Origin: Malus domestica | Taxonomy: Eukaryota; Streptophyta; Magnoliopsida; Rosales; Rosaceae | Assembly (NCBI RefSeq): GCF_042453785.1 | Contig: NC_091661.1 | Coordinates: 28,263,501-28,327,500 of the forward strand | Length of the DNA stretch: 64,000 bases | Reading direction: 5' to 3' | Shown: piece after piece, positions 23,517 through 33,551 of the stretch | Numbering within the stretch: the first letter of the stretch is position 1 | How the letters are laid out: each line of letters opens with the position of its first letter | Position numbers and translations under genes: made by a program | The notes under the pieces: generated by a model | Database searches by the model: none | Told to the model about the DNA's origin: nothing | Seen by the model: the letters and a program-made list of their open reading frames with translations, nothing else

Positions 23517-23524
23517 TCTATAAG
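23517..23524 (+). promoter_or_regulatory. TATA-like box of HMA copy C
   Basis: TCTATAAG lies about 430 bp before the ATG and shortly before a pyrimidine-rich leader. It is conserved in copies D and E and missing from A and B. Its assignment is by position and motif only. Confidence 0.4.
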
Positions 23525-23594
23525 TTATATTCCTTCCCTTCTTATATGTATAGTTCTCACAACTTCATCTCCTTAAAGCTTTCAGACCCTATTA

Positions 23595-23622
<28 letters not shown>
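23595..23622. repeat. (CT)14 microsatellite in HMA copy C leader
   Basis: A 28-bp CT run lies between the TATA-like box and the ATG. The same locus has 23 units in copy D and 32 in copy E. Confidence 0.9.
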
Positions 23623-23626
<4 letters not shown>

Positions 23627-23947
23627 TAAGCTTGAAGAATCCCCAGAGCTCCCCATTACCTACACGGTGATTTTCTTTAAGCGTTTAGCTTGGTCATATC
23701 GAGTGAATTCACGATTAGTATTGTCGACAGAGCTGAGTTGTCCCTGTTGAGTAATTCCCAAGTCTCCTATTCTTCGTCTCCTCGAGACCCTCGGTACACC
23801 TGTATCACACACACACGAACTTCTGACCAAATAATTTTCATAACTCTACTCTTCACAAATCAGACACAAAGTTTGTATACCAACAGAAAATTAGTAATTT
23901 TTCCTGTGTCCTGTGTATTTGCAGAAGTTGAGAGATAATTAAGCAGG

Positions 23948-24413
23948 ATGGCTTCTGCCCAGGGCAAAGAAAAGCCAGCAGCCATAAAGTTTCAGAAGAG
24001 CTACTTTGATGTGTTGGGGTTGTGCTGCTCATCAGAAGTTCCTCTGATAGAGAATATCCTCAAGCCTCTTGAAGGTGTGAAAGACGTTTCAGTGATTGTG
24101 CCTTCCAGAACTGTCATTGTTGTCCATGATAGCCTTCTCATTTCCCAGCTTCAAATCGGTAATATATTCTCTTAAATAATTTTACACCAGTGAATATTAG
24201 TATTTCCCCTTAATTCTCTAATATTTTTGTTAAAAATTGGTTATTTTTTTCTTAATAGTTGCACAACAGAAAGTAAATAGTTTTGGGAAAAAGAAAAAAA
24301 AAAGAACGATAGCAGTAGGTGGACGTGTACTTTTTCTGTTTGTGGGAGAATTATTATTCGGCATATCGCGTACCATTATGAACCGAAAAGATGGAACCGG
24401 ATCCTCTCCTGAT

Positions 24414-24451
<38 letters not shown>

Positions 24452-26302
24452 AGTTTGCTGAGCAAGCGATTTGGATCATTGAAATTTAATTCATTGACTA
24501 CAACTATTATAATTGTTAGAGGATTCTCTGTTTGTACCATTATGAACCAAAAAGATGGAATCGGATCCTCTCATGATCCATATATATATTGAGCCCGCTG
24601 AGCAGGCGATCTGGACCATTGAAATTTAATTCAACAGCTATAACTATTATAATTTTTAGAGGGTCTTCTGTTTGTAACCGTTAGATTAAGTTTCGACAGT
24701 CCGGATCGTCTGCTTAGCAGACTCAGTATATATGGATCCGGAAACGATCCGGTTCCAAAAAGATAGAGACGTGCATGCCTTATATGTTTTTCTTTACCCA
24801 ACTTTCACGTACGATTTTGCTTTCCTTTTCACCACCCACTATAATATACTTAAAAATAGCTTTCAGTTGTGGCTAATTCGTTTTTCACCTTACACTATAT
24901 AATACTAAAGAGAGATTATATTCATACACTCCAAATTACTTCTCTCACACCTTTTTAATTTTTTAATATTTTCTACACATCACTAACACTTGATAGAAAA
25001 ATATTAAAAAATTAAAAAGATGTGGAAGAAGTAATTTGGAGTGTGTGAATATAATCTCTCATTACTAAATAGTTTTACACCCCTTTGGTGTGAATCTTGA
25101 GACTCCTTGACTATGAGGAAAAGCACATTAGTTTTCTTAAAATAAAAAAGCTCAAGCTATTTATTCGAAAATAAAATAAAGTATGCTCAGTCCATTTAGT
25201 CGGCCTCTCACACACTCTTTTATCTTAATACAAATGCACAAGTTTTCCAAACTCCATTATTACTTATAAGGATAAAGTTCTTTTGATTTGCCCCATCAGA
25301 TAACATTTAGAAACATTGAAAATTGAAGGAAAATTAATACGACAGCAAACTCACATGAATGGATATCGAAAAACTGATAGGGCAACATAAACAAATTTAT
25401 TTTTCCTTGAGGAAATTGCCCTTTTGATCTGTTATTTCATGGACAGTTAAGGCACTAAACCAAGCAAGGCTAGAAGCAAATGTGAGAGTGTATGGGGCAG
25501 GGGACATTTACAAGAAAACGTGGCCAAGTCCATATGCAATTGGTAGTGGCGTGTTACTGGTTCTATCATTTCTCAAGTACGCATATCGGCCATTAGGGTG
25601 GTTGGCCCTTGGAGCCGTGGCCGTTGGCATTTTCCCCGTTGCTTTGAAACGTTTTGCGTCTATTCGGAATTTCAGGTTTCATGACATCAACATTCTTGTT
25701 ATCATTGCCGGTGAGTCAATACTTGGTCTTAATCATTGCGTTAATTATATGAAATTATCATATAAACATTGAAGTACACTGTACACATGACTGTCAGTCA
25801 ATCATCTATCACGAGAATAATACTTAATGTGAAACAATCATCTCTCCCACTTTAAAGTTACTCATCAAATTATATTTTCTACACTCCAAAATTTTAGTAC
25901 CACTTATCTACTCATTTCTTTGTCAGCTACTTTATAAAAATGATTGCAAAAATTAGCTATAAAAAATTATAAGTAAAATGTTGTATTAAATAAATCTAGG
26001 CCGTCTTGTTCTTATTGCAAATTGGATTAGTTTTGGTCGCTAAATTGTGATTGTTCTTTGTATCGTTATATATTGTAGAACCTTAACGGTTTATCCTTTT
26101 GTTTTGTTTTTCTCCGTCGCAAGGATGTTTAAGAAAAAGATTTTGTTTTGTTTTTCTCCGTCGCAAGGATGTTTAAGAAAAAGACTTTACCGAGGCCTTT
26201 TGTGATAAAATCTCATACCTGACGGATTGTGCAGGTGGTAATTACCAAGTTGGGGACAATATCGGTGTTGTTGGAAGTGGACCGTATGGCCCGTCTCTCT
26301 GA
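23948..26302 (+). CDS. HMA copy C: truncated ATPase N-terminus joined to a captured terminal exon
   Basis: Exon 1 (23948-24158) encodes the HMA domain with GLCCSSE. Exon 2 (25447-25710) gives [15 protein letters not shown] and two membrane helices (around [15 protein letters not shown] and [15 protein letters not shown]). Both are undamaged, with normal GTAATA and GTGAGT donors. Exons 3 and later of the ATPase are missing. Instead intron 2 ends in the acceptor GATTGTGCAG at 26234, and 26235-26302 continues in frame as [20 protein letters not shown] to a TGA. The total is 543 nt, 180 residues. It lacks the CPC, TGES and DKTGT sites, so it cannot pump; it might bind metal at a membrane. Whether the third exon is really used is inference. 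Confidence 0.5.
24385..24760. repeat. Fold-back element in HMA intron 1, copy C
   Basis: Same inverted-repeat element as in copy A, with a long (AT)n tract at about 24416-24449. Confidence 0.55.
24910..25060. mobile_element. 151-bp MITE (Mutator-like) in HMA intron 1, copy C
   Basis: The ends GAGAGATTATATTCA and TGAATATAATCTCTC are inverted copies, extended by partly matching CACTCCAAATT arms. Flanks are AATACTAAA and ATTACTAAA (9 bp, one mismatch). Copy E has the same insertion with exact 9-bp flanks. Copies A, B and D lack it. Confidence 0.85.
25711..26234 (+). other. HMA copy C intron 2 with a short tandem duplication
   Basis: It runs from GTGAGT to TGTGCAG. At about 26094-26182 a 44-bp stretch (TTTTGTTTTGTTTTTCTCCG...AAGAAAAAGA) is duplicated in tandem. 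The duplication is seen only in this copy. Confidence 0.5.
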
Positions 26303-26433
26303 TAATTCTACCGTATCAAGAAATGTACACAAATATGAACAAAAAAAAATATCTCAAACCCTTAATAATCCGATGTGAAATAATGTGGTAGGATGACCTT
26401 CAACTGCCAAAATATGATATTAGTTGCTCACAT

Positions 26434-26912
26434 TATAACATCATATTCATAATTCATGGAATATGATTTATATCCGATTAATTAAATAATGTTTAGGACC
26501 AAAGAAAAGCTATCATTTGCCCCATTATATATGTTTGTATCATACTTAGGGCTTCCGTATTTAGACATCGTAAAAATACTCGGGGGACTCAAGTGTAATT
26601 ATGTAATAAATGGAGGGGCAAATATGTAATAAGTGAGGAGCCCTTATTCTATAAAAAGCCTCCTCATCCCCAGAGGCCTCAGTCTCACCCTCAGAGGCCA
26701 ATTCCTAGGCCATGAGGATCCTCACACTCTCTCCCTCACAATCCTCTCAGAAATACAATAATCAGTGTGGACGTAGCCCAAAACATTGGGGTGAACCACG
26801 ATACATATTGTGTTATTTACGTTTCTTGCAGATTCACAGTCGGATTTACGTTGTTCCAAGACCTCCGGTTTTGTGCATCAACAATATATATAACATCATA
26901 TTCATAATTCAT
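26434..26912 (+). mobile_element. 431-bp solo-LTR-like insertion with a 24-bp flanking duplication, unit D
   Basis: The insert (26458-26888) has LTR-like content: TATAAAAAG at about 26651, GTGGACGTAGCCCAAAACAT, GTGAACCACGATACA and an end CATCAACA. These are typical of plant Ty1-copia LTRs. It is flanked by a 24-bp direct repeat (26434-26457 and 26889-26912) instead of the usual 5 bp. Units C and E show the empty site. Confidence 0.6.
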
Positions 26913-27079
26913 TCATGCTTCTTCATGTCACACACCAATAATATTCAAAGTTTCACATTCATGGGCCATATGGTATAAATGCAAATAAAAGGGTAGTTTC
27001 GATAATGCAGCAAAACACAAGGGCAGTTACGACACTTTATTTCATGGGGGCATTGCTAATATTTCTCTATTTTATATAT

Positions 27080-27992
27080 GAGTGCTACTACACCCACCCT
27101 AATGTCTTATTTTCCCACCCCAATTTTTATTAAATTTTTAATGACTAATTTATCCTCTCATAAAATGACATATAAGGACATGCAAAAAGGCAATGCTTCT
27201 GTTTCAGTCTCCTTCGAGCCCTCTCAGTCATTTCTGAAACTCCAACCTCCATATTAATGGACAATACAATTGTGATCAAGGTTATGAAACGGACTGGATC
27301 ATGTGGACAGGTGACTCAAGTGAAGGTCAAGTTTCTATTACTTTGTGTCGGTGAATGGCGAGGAGAGAGGAAGGGGATGAGGCATTTGGAGGGAATGCGA
27401 TTATTGCGGATTGAGATGCCATTGCAGCTGCCACTGCCAAACCCACTAGGCGATGCTAGGAGGTGGTATCTTTGAATGGGATTGGAATTTGATTTGGATT
27501 TGGAGGGTGGACAAATCCATTGGCAACCAGTTTTGATTCCATTTTTGGTACTTCGTTTCTTGCCTTGCCTTGGCCTACATTTGCTTCTGTGGCTCTGGGC
27601 ACTTGGGCACTAGCCAAGCAGCAGAGCATGCAAATTGCAATGGAAGTGCAAAGTACGTGTATGATTGTATCAAAAGTGACGGGTGAGCTCGGCTTTTGCC
27701 TTTCTATTTTGTTTCAAAATTATTTCATATTTGGAAATTCAAAGAATTGAAAATAGAATGGAGGACATGTTACTGGAAGTCTGGAAGGAAATCAAGCATT
27801 TATATGATAGTATATGGGGTTTTTAAGCGATCAGTAATGATGGGATATGAGGCCATTGAGCAGGGTGTTGGGGGTAAGGGCACTTTGGGAATAACAGTGG
27901 GTGGAATAATAGTATGGTTTTCTTTTTACTTTTCTTGGTAGGTGGGAATATAAGATGGGTGGGAAGATAAGACATTGGGGTGGGTATAACAC
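27080..27992. mobile_element. TIR element (Mutator-like), unit D copy
   Basis: Same element as at 3905-4814, left flank TTTATATAT, right end truncated as in unit C. Both internal short frames stay open (27257-27475, 27520-27750). Confidence 0.65.
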
Positions 27993-28779
27993 ATATTGTT
28001 TTTTTTTTTTAATTCAAAAGTATAAACACAATTCTCTTTAGCTTTTCAATCAATTCAACCCCTCTCTGGTATTTCCCCTTTAGAAATTAATAATTGCAAA
28101 GCAAAGACATACGATATTGCGTATAAAATAGTGTTTGACAAAAATATCAAAAGAGGGGATGAGGAGGGGTTCTTACTGCTAACAATTCCCTTAAAAATGG
28201 TGCGGCAATCATAAGAGAGAAGGGCGCAAGTGGGACTTTCCTATGGGAAAATGCACGCTGTCATGGCCATGCCATATTTTCCCTTCCAGAGTTACCACAA
28301 ACCTTACTTTTTCCAGGAAAATTTTCATTTTCTAGGAAAAGTTTTCATTCACCCACCAGTGTTTGGCAGCAGCTTCTGTATCTTGAGAGATCATTCCGTT
28401 ACTGATTTTCTCTACACATAATCTTGATTTGTCTACTTGGTTTAGAGCAGTTTTAGTTCATTTGGCTTACTACATTACTTGCCGTTGAGGGTGTACTTGC
28501 TAAATCAGTTATAATACAACATTAGCTTACTACATTACTTGCGGTTGAGGGTTTACTTTGCTAAATCAGTTAGAATGGCCATCTCATCAGTTTAAGCACA
28601 GATGCTATAAAACAAGCTTTGATGTGGATTCCATTCTTTTTCCCTCCATCTGGTTCTCCACTATTTGTGTCTCGTGACTCATCAACAAGAGAAACGTGAA
28701 CCAATTATTCCAACCAAAGAAAGTGGTTTTGTTAGGAGATTACTTCATTAATTTAAGTTATTCTTTATGTACATGTCCC

Positions 28780-28787
28780 TCTATAAG
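28780..28787 (+). promoter_or_regulatory. TATA-like box of HMA copy D
   Basis: TCTATAAG at the position conserved in copies C and E, upstream of the CT-rich leader. Confidence 0.4.
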
Positions 28788-28854
28788 TTATAATCCTTCC
28801 TTCTTATATGTATAGTTCTCACAACTTCATCTACTTAAAGCTTTCAGACCCTAT

Positions 28855-28856
<2 letters not shown>

Positions 28857-28902
<46 letters not shown>
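28857..28902. repeat. (CT)23 microsatellite in HMA copy D leader
   Basis: A 46-bp CT run at the same locus as in copies C and E. Confidence 0.9.
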
Positions 28903-28906
<4 letters not shown>

Positions 28907-29227
28907 TAAGCTTGAAGAATCCCCAGAGCTCCCCATTACCTACACAGTGATTTTCTTTAAGCGTTTAGCTTGGTCATATCGAGTGAATTCACGATTAGTA
29001 TTGTCGACAGAGCTGAGTTGCCCCTGTTGAGTGATTCCCAAGTCTCCTATTCTTCATCTCCTCGGGACCCTCGGTACACCTGTATCACACACACACGAAC
29101 TTCTGACCAAATGATTTTCATAACTCTACTCTTCACAAATCAGACACAAAGTTTGTACACCAACAGAAAATTAGTAATTTTTCCTGTGTCCTATGTATTT
29201 GCAGAAGTTGAGAGATAATTAAGCAGG

Positions 29228-30814
29228 ATAGCTTCTGCCCAGGGCAAAGAAAAGCCAGCAGCCATAAAGTTTCAGAAGAGCTACTTTGATGTGTTGGGGT
29301 TGTGCTGCTCATCAGAAGTTCCTCTGATAGATAATATCCTCAAGCCTCTTGAAGGTGTGAAAGAGGTTTCAGTGATTGTGCCTTCCAGAACTGTCATTGT
29401 TGTCCATGATAGCCTTCTCATTTCCCAGCTTCAAATCGGTAATATATTCTCCTACATAATTTTACACCAGTTAATATTAGTATTTCCCCTTAATTCTCTA
29501 ATATTTTTGCTAAAAATTGGATTTTTTTTTTCTTAATAGTTGCACAACAGAAAGCAAATAGTTTTGGAAAAAGAAAAAAAAAAGAACGATAGCAGTAGGT
29601 GGGCGTGTACTTTTTCTGTTGTGGGAGAATTATTAATCGGCATATCGTGTACCATTATGAACCAAAAAGATGGAACCGGATCCTCTTCTGATATATATAT
29701 ATATATATATATTGAGCTTACTGAGCAGGCGATCTGAACTGTTGAAATTTAATTCAATGATTACAATTATTTTAATTTTTAGAGGGCGTTTGTACCATTA
29801 TGAACCAAAAAGATGGAACTGGATCCTCTTATGATCCATATATATATTGAGTCTGCTGAGCAGGCAATCTGGACTGTTGAAATTTAATTCAACAGCTACA
29901 ACTATTATGATTTTTAGAGGGCTCTCTATTTGTAGCTGTTGGATCAAATTTCAACGGTCCGGATCTCCTGCTCAGCAGACTCAGTATATATGGATCCGGA
30001 AAGGATCCGGTTCCCAAAAAGATAGAGATGTGCATGCCTTGCATGTTTTACTTTACCCAACTTTCACGTACTATTTTGCTTTCCTTTTCATCACCCACTA
30101 TAATATACTTAAAAATAGCTTTCAGTTGTGGCTAATTCGTTGTACGTTTCACCTTACACTATATAATACTTAATAGTTTTACACCCCTTTGGTGTGAATC
30201 TTGAGACTCCTTGACTATGAGGAAAAGGACATTAGTTTTCTTAAAATAAAAAAGTTCAAGCTATTTATTCGAAAATAAAATAAAGTATGCTCAGTGCATT
30301 TAGCCGGCCTCTCACACACTCTTTTATCTTAATACAAATGCACAAGTTTTTCAATCTCCGTTATTACTTATAAGGATAAAGTTCTTTTGTTTTGCCCCAT
30401 CAGATAACATTTAGAAACATTGAAAATTGAAGGAAAATTAATACGACAGCAAACTCACATGAATTGATATCGAAAAACTGATAGGGCAACATAAACAAAT
30501 TTATTTTTCCTTGAGGAAATTGCCCTTTTGATCTGTTATTTTATGGACAGTTAAGGCACTAAACCAAGCAAGGCTAGAAGCAAATGTGAGAGTGTATGGG
30601 GCAGGGGACATTTACAAGAAAACGTGGCCAAGTCCATATGCAATTGGCAGTGGCGTGTTACTGGTTCTATCATTTCTCAAGTACGCATATCGGCCATTAG
30701 GGTGGTTGGCCCTTGGAGCCGTGGCCGTTGGCATTTTCCCCGTTGCTTTGAAATGTTTTGCGTCTATTCGGAATTTCAGGTTTCATGACATCAACATTCT
30801 TGTTATCATTGCCG
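29228..30814 (+). pseudogene. HMA copy D exons 1-2 (start codon lost)
   Basis: The start reads ATAGCTTCTGCC where copies A, C and E have ATGGCTTCT. No in-frame ATG remains in exon 1 before the metal-binding motif. Exon 2 (30551-30814) is undamaged. A Glu-to-Asp change (LIDNIL) is specific to this copy. Confidence 0.85.
29662..30020. repeat. Fold-back element in HMA intron 1, copy D
   Basis: Same inverted-repeat element as in copy A, with AT-rich loops at about 29693-29712. Confidence 0.55.
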
Positions 30815-32495
30815 GTGAGTCAATACTTGGTCTTAATCATTGCGTTAGTTATAGGAAATTATCATATAAACATTGAAGTACATTGTACACATGACTGTCA
30901 GTCAATCATCTATCACGAGAATAATACTTAATGTAATACAATCATCTTTCCCACTTTAAAGTTACTCGTCAAATTATATTTTCTACACACCATAATTTTG
31001 GTACCACTTATCTACTCATATTTCTTTGTCAGCTACTTTATAAAAATGATTACAAAAATTAGCTATAAAAAATTATAAGTAAAATGTCGTATTAAATAAA
31101 TCTAGGCCGTCTTGTTCTTATTGCAAATTGGATTTATCCTTTTGTTTTGTTTTTCTCCGTTGCAAGGATGTTTAAGAAAAAGACTTTGCCGGCCTTCATA
31201 CCGAATAACCTTAACGGTTGATCCTTTTGTTTTGTTTTTTCTCTGAAAAAAATTGCAACACATCACGTTTCCTTAGAAAGTTTGAATAGATACAGGTTGG
31301 TTTCTGTGTAGAAGTTCAAAAGCTACCGTTAGACATACTTTATGATTTTTTACGATACACAGAAATGACTCAACGTCTTTGGCTTCTTGCAAGTTTGAGT
31401 GGGTATGTATGGGTGCGTTAGATTAAAAGTTTGGATTGCTATTAGGTGAATTTGAACCACATTATTGGTAGTTTATTATGGGATTAAGTCTACACTCTTC
31501 TTTAATGTGGATAATATAAGTTGTTAATAAAAAAAAAGGGTATTCTGCATCGGTTTCCCTCAAATGATATACTTTTGGGAGAAATGCAATGGCTAGATTG
31601 TTTTGACACTTGAAAAACTTAGAGTTCATTTGGTATCTTATTTGAGAACCTTTTTTTTTTTTTTAAACTCATGTTTTGATTTAAAATTTTTAAATCAAAA
31701 ACCATTTTTGGTGTACAACTTCTCAAACTATCAAAAACAAAAAATTCGAACACCTTTTGTATATATTTTGAAGTTGTGGTTTTGAGAATTGGGATCCACA
31801 CCGCACTAAACACCAAACAACAATTTAACATTGGGATTCAAAACTTGTTTTTAAGTTAAAAATTCGATCCAAATCTGCCTTAAAATCTTTAGTTTTTTTT
31901 TCAGAGTTCATAACTCTACCCATTCGAGGCTTTTTCAAGTAATGCTGGAGGGGTTCCTATTTCCGAGCATTACTCGAATCCTCTTATAGCATATTCTGCA
32001 TTTTTGTACTTTCACATCTCTTCTTAGATTTAAAAACTTTTCTATTTAGATTAGGTTTTATAAATTTTTAGTACACCATAAAGTCTAATTCCATTGGCCC
32101 TAGCTCATTATTGGCCGGCTTCCCAATTTTTGGTGGAGGGTGCTATTGGGTCATCATTTCGTGAACCGTATGTCGATTATAGTCTCAATGGATTCTATTA
32201 ACGCAACATCTCTCTCGTCATGTTTTATGGTTGCCATGTAATATAAAATAAATGGTTCTTCAATTTAATTGAGAGAGACATTGAAATAAATAAATAAATA
32301 AATAAATATAGCACTTAAGTGAAAGAACCAAAAACTACAAATTTAAAAAAAAAAAATCTACTGAATTACGAGTTCAGTTGGAGTTGGAAATGTATTTTCA
32401 GAACTCTATTGCAATACTGCACACATGATACAGAAGTTACTTATTTGCGCATGTTTGTATATTTATGTAAATCCATTTAGTGTAACTTTTGACAG
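30815..32495 (+). other. HMA copy D intron 2
   Basis: GTGAGT to TTTTGACAG, 1681 bp. It carries a 62-bp deletion relative to A-C (GGATT joined to TATCC), a T14 run at about 31650, an AT-rich inverted stretch around TTAAAATTTTTAAAT (31682-31696) and an (AAAT)n tract at 32285-32309. It is nearly identical to copy E (62476-64000). No gene seen. Confidence 0.7.
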
Positions 32496-32593
32496 TAATT
32501 GGGACAATTGCTTTGAAGGACTATACAGAAGCTGCCTCGATTGTCTTTCTGTTCACCATTGCAGAGTGGCTCCAGTCTTCTGCAGGTTACAGG

Positions 32594-33218
32594 GTTAGCA
32601 TAAAACACTCATCCTTCTTTTTTATGAAAAATTTAAGAACTAGTCTCATTGAATTAAACAAAATACAAGTAACGATAAGTGGCCGAAAAACATAGCAGTT
32701 GATTTTGGAACAACAAATTTTGCTGAAGACAGTTTTGTACATAATTTTGTGATAAACCACATACTAATCAATGCTTTAAAAGACGAAGGTGAAGCCCCTC
32801 CTAAGCGAAAGCCTTGAGATTGAGGCGATTCATGGGACCTATAATTATTAATATATAGTCTAGTTGGAAGGTATGTCATATGGTCTTGTTGAACTTGAAC
32901 TTAGAGGGTATGTCATGAAGTCTAGTTGAAATTGAACTTTGGCTTTTTTTTCTTTAAAAAAAAAAGAAAAAGAAAAAAAAAGCCCAATCGAACGCTGCAG
33001 CCGCCTAGGCATGCCTCGATCACATCTAGGTGAGTTTAAGCCTATTCCCGCTGGGCAGAGGCATTTTCATCACCGCCCTGTCTCCAAAGTTGCCTAGGTG
33101 CGCCTCAAGGCTCGTTTTTCAAAACACTAATACTAATACTAAAATGTTGTTTAAAGGATTAATGAATGACTTGCTAATGTATATCATAAACAGTCAGACA
33201 CATAGAATAACATGTTGT
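32594..33218. other. HMA copy D intron 3, first part
   Basis: Non-coding. It holds an A-rich run at about 32957-32981 and a region with GCCTAGGCATGCCTC / GCCTAGGTGCGCCTCAAGGC motifs (33003-33113) of the kind seen in degraded short repeats. No gene. Confidence 0.4.
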
Positions 33219-33551
33219 TGTTGAGAGTTGTCCCACATCGTTGAGGGACAAGGTTTGCTATGTGCTTATATGATCTTGGGCTACTCCTCATATTGCCAAT
33301 TGGTTTTATGGTGGAACCCCAATTTCATCATGGTATTAGAGCAAGGTTGTCCACGTGTAAAGCCCAACGGCCACACGCGCTCCACATCACCCAGTTGTTG
33401 TCCACGTGTAGGCTTGAAAATCCGCCACACGTGCGGGGGCGTGTTGAGAGTTGTCCCACATCGGTGAGGGACAAGGTTTGCTATGTGCTTATGATCTTGG
33501 GCTACTCCCCATATTGCCAATTGGTTTTATGGTGGAACCTCAATTTCATCA
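33219..33551 (+). mobile_element. TRIM (miniature LTR retrotransposon) in HMA intron 3
   Basis: Two direct terminal repeats of about 110 bp (33219-33330 and 33442-33551) start TGTTGAGAGTTGTCCCACAT and end TTTCATCA. After the first comes TGGTATTAGAGC, a tRNA-Met-type primer site with one change. Before the second is the purine-rich GTGCGGGGGC. Only about 110 bp lie between. This layout is that of TRIM elements. No convincing target duplication (GTTGT versus GCTTT). It ends 16 bp before exon 4. Confidence 0.85.

Noticed and set aside
23690..23938. 82-codon frame just upstream of HMA exon 1, repeated in copies D and E
   Set aside because: Begins at a non-ATG codon and is split by a likely 5'-UTR intron acceptor; shared only because the leader is duplicated.
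29228..30876. Copy D 5' exons as a working gene start using GTG at 29291
   Set aside because: GTG initiation is not expected in plant nuclear genes and would remove the first residues of the metal-binding domain.
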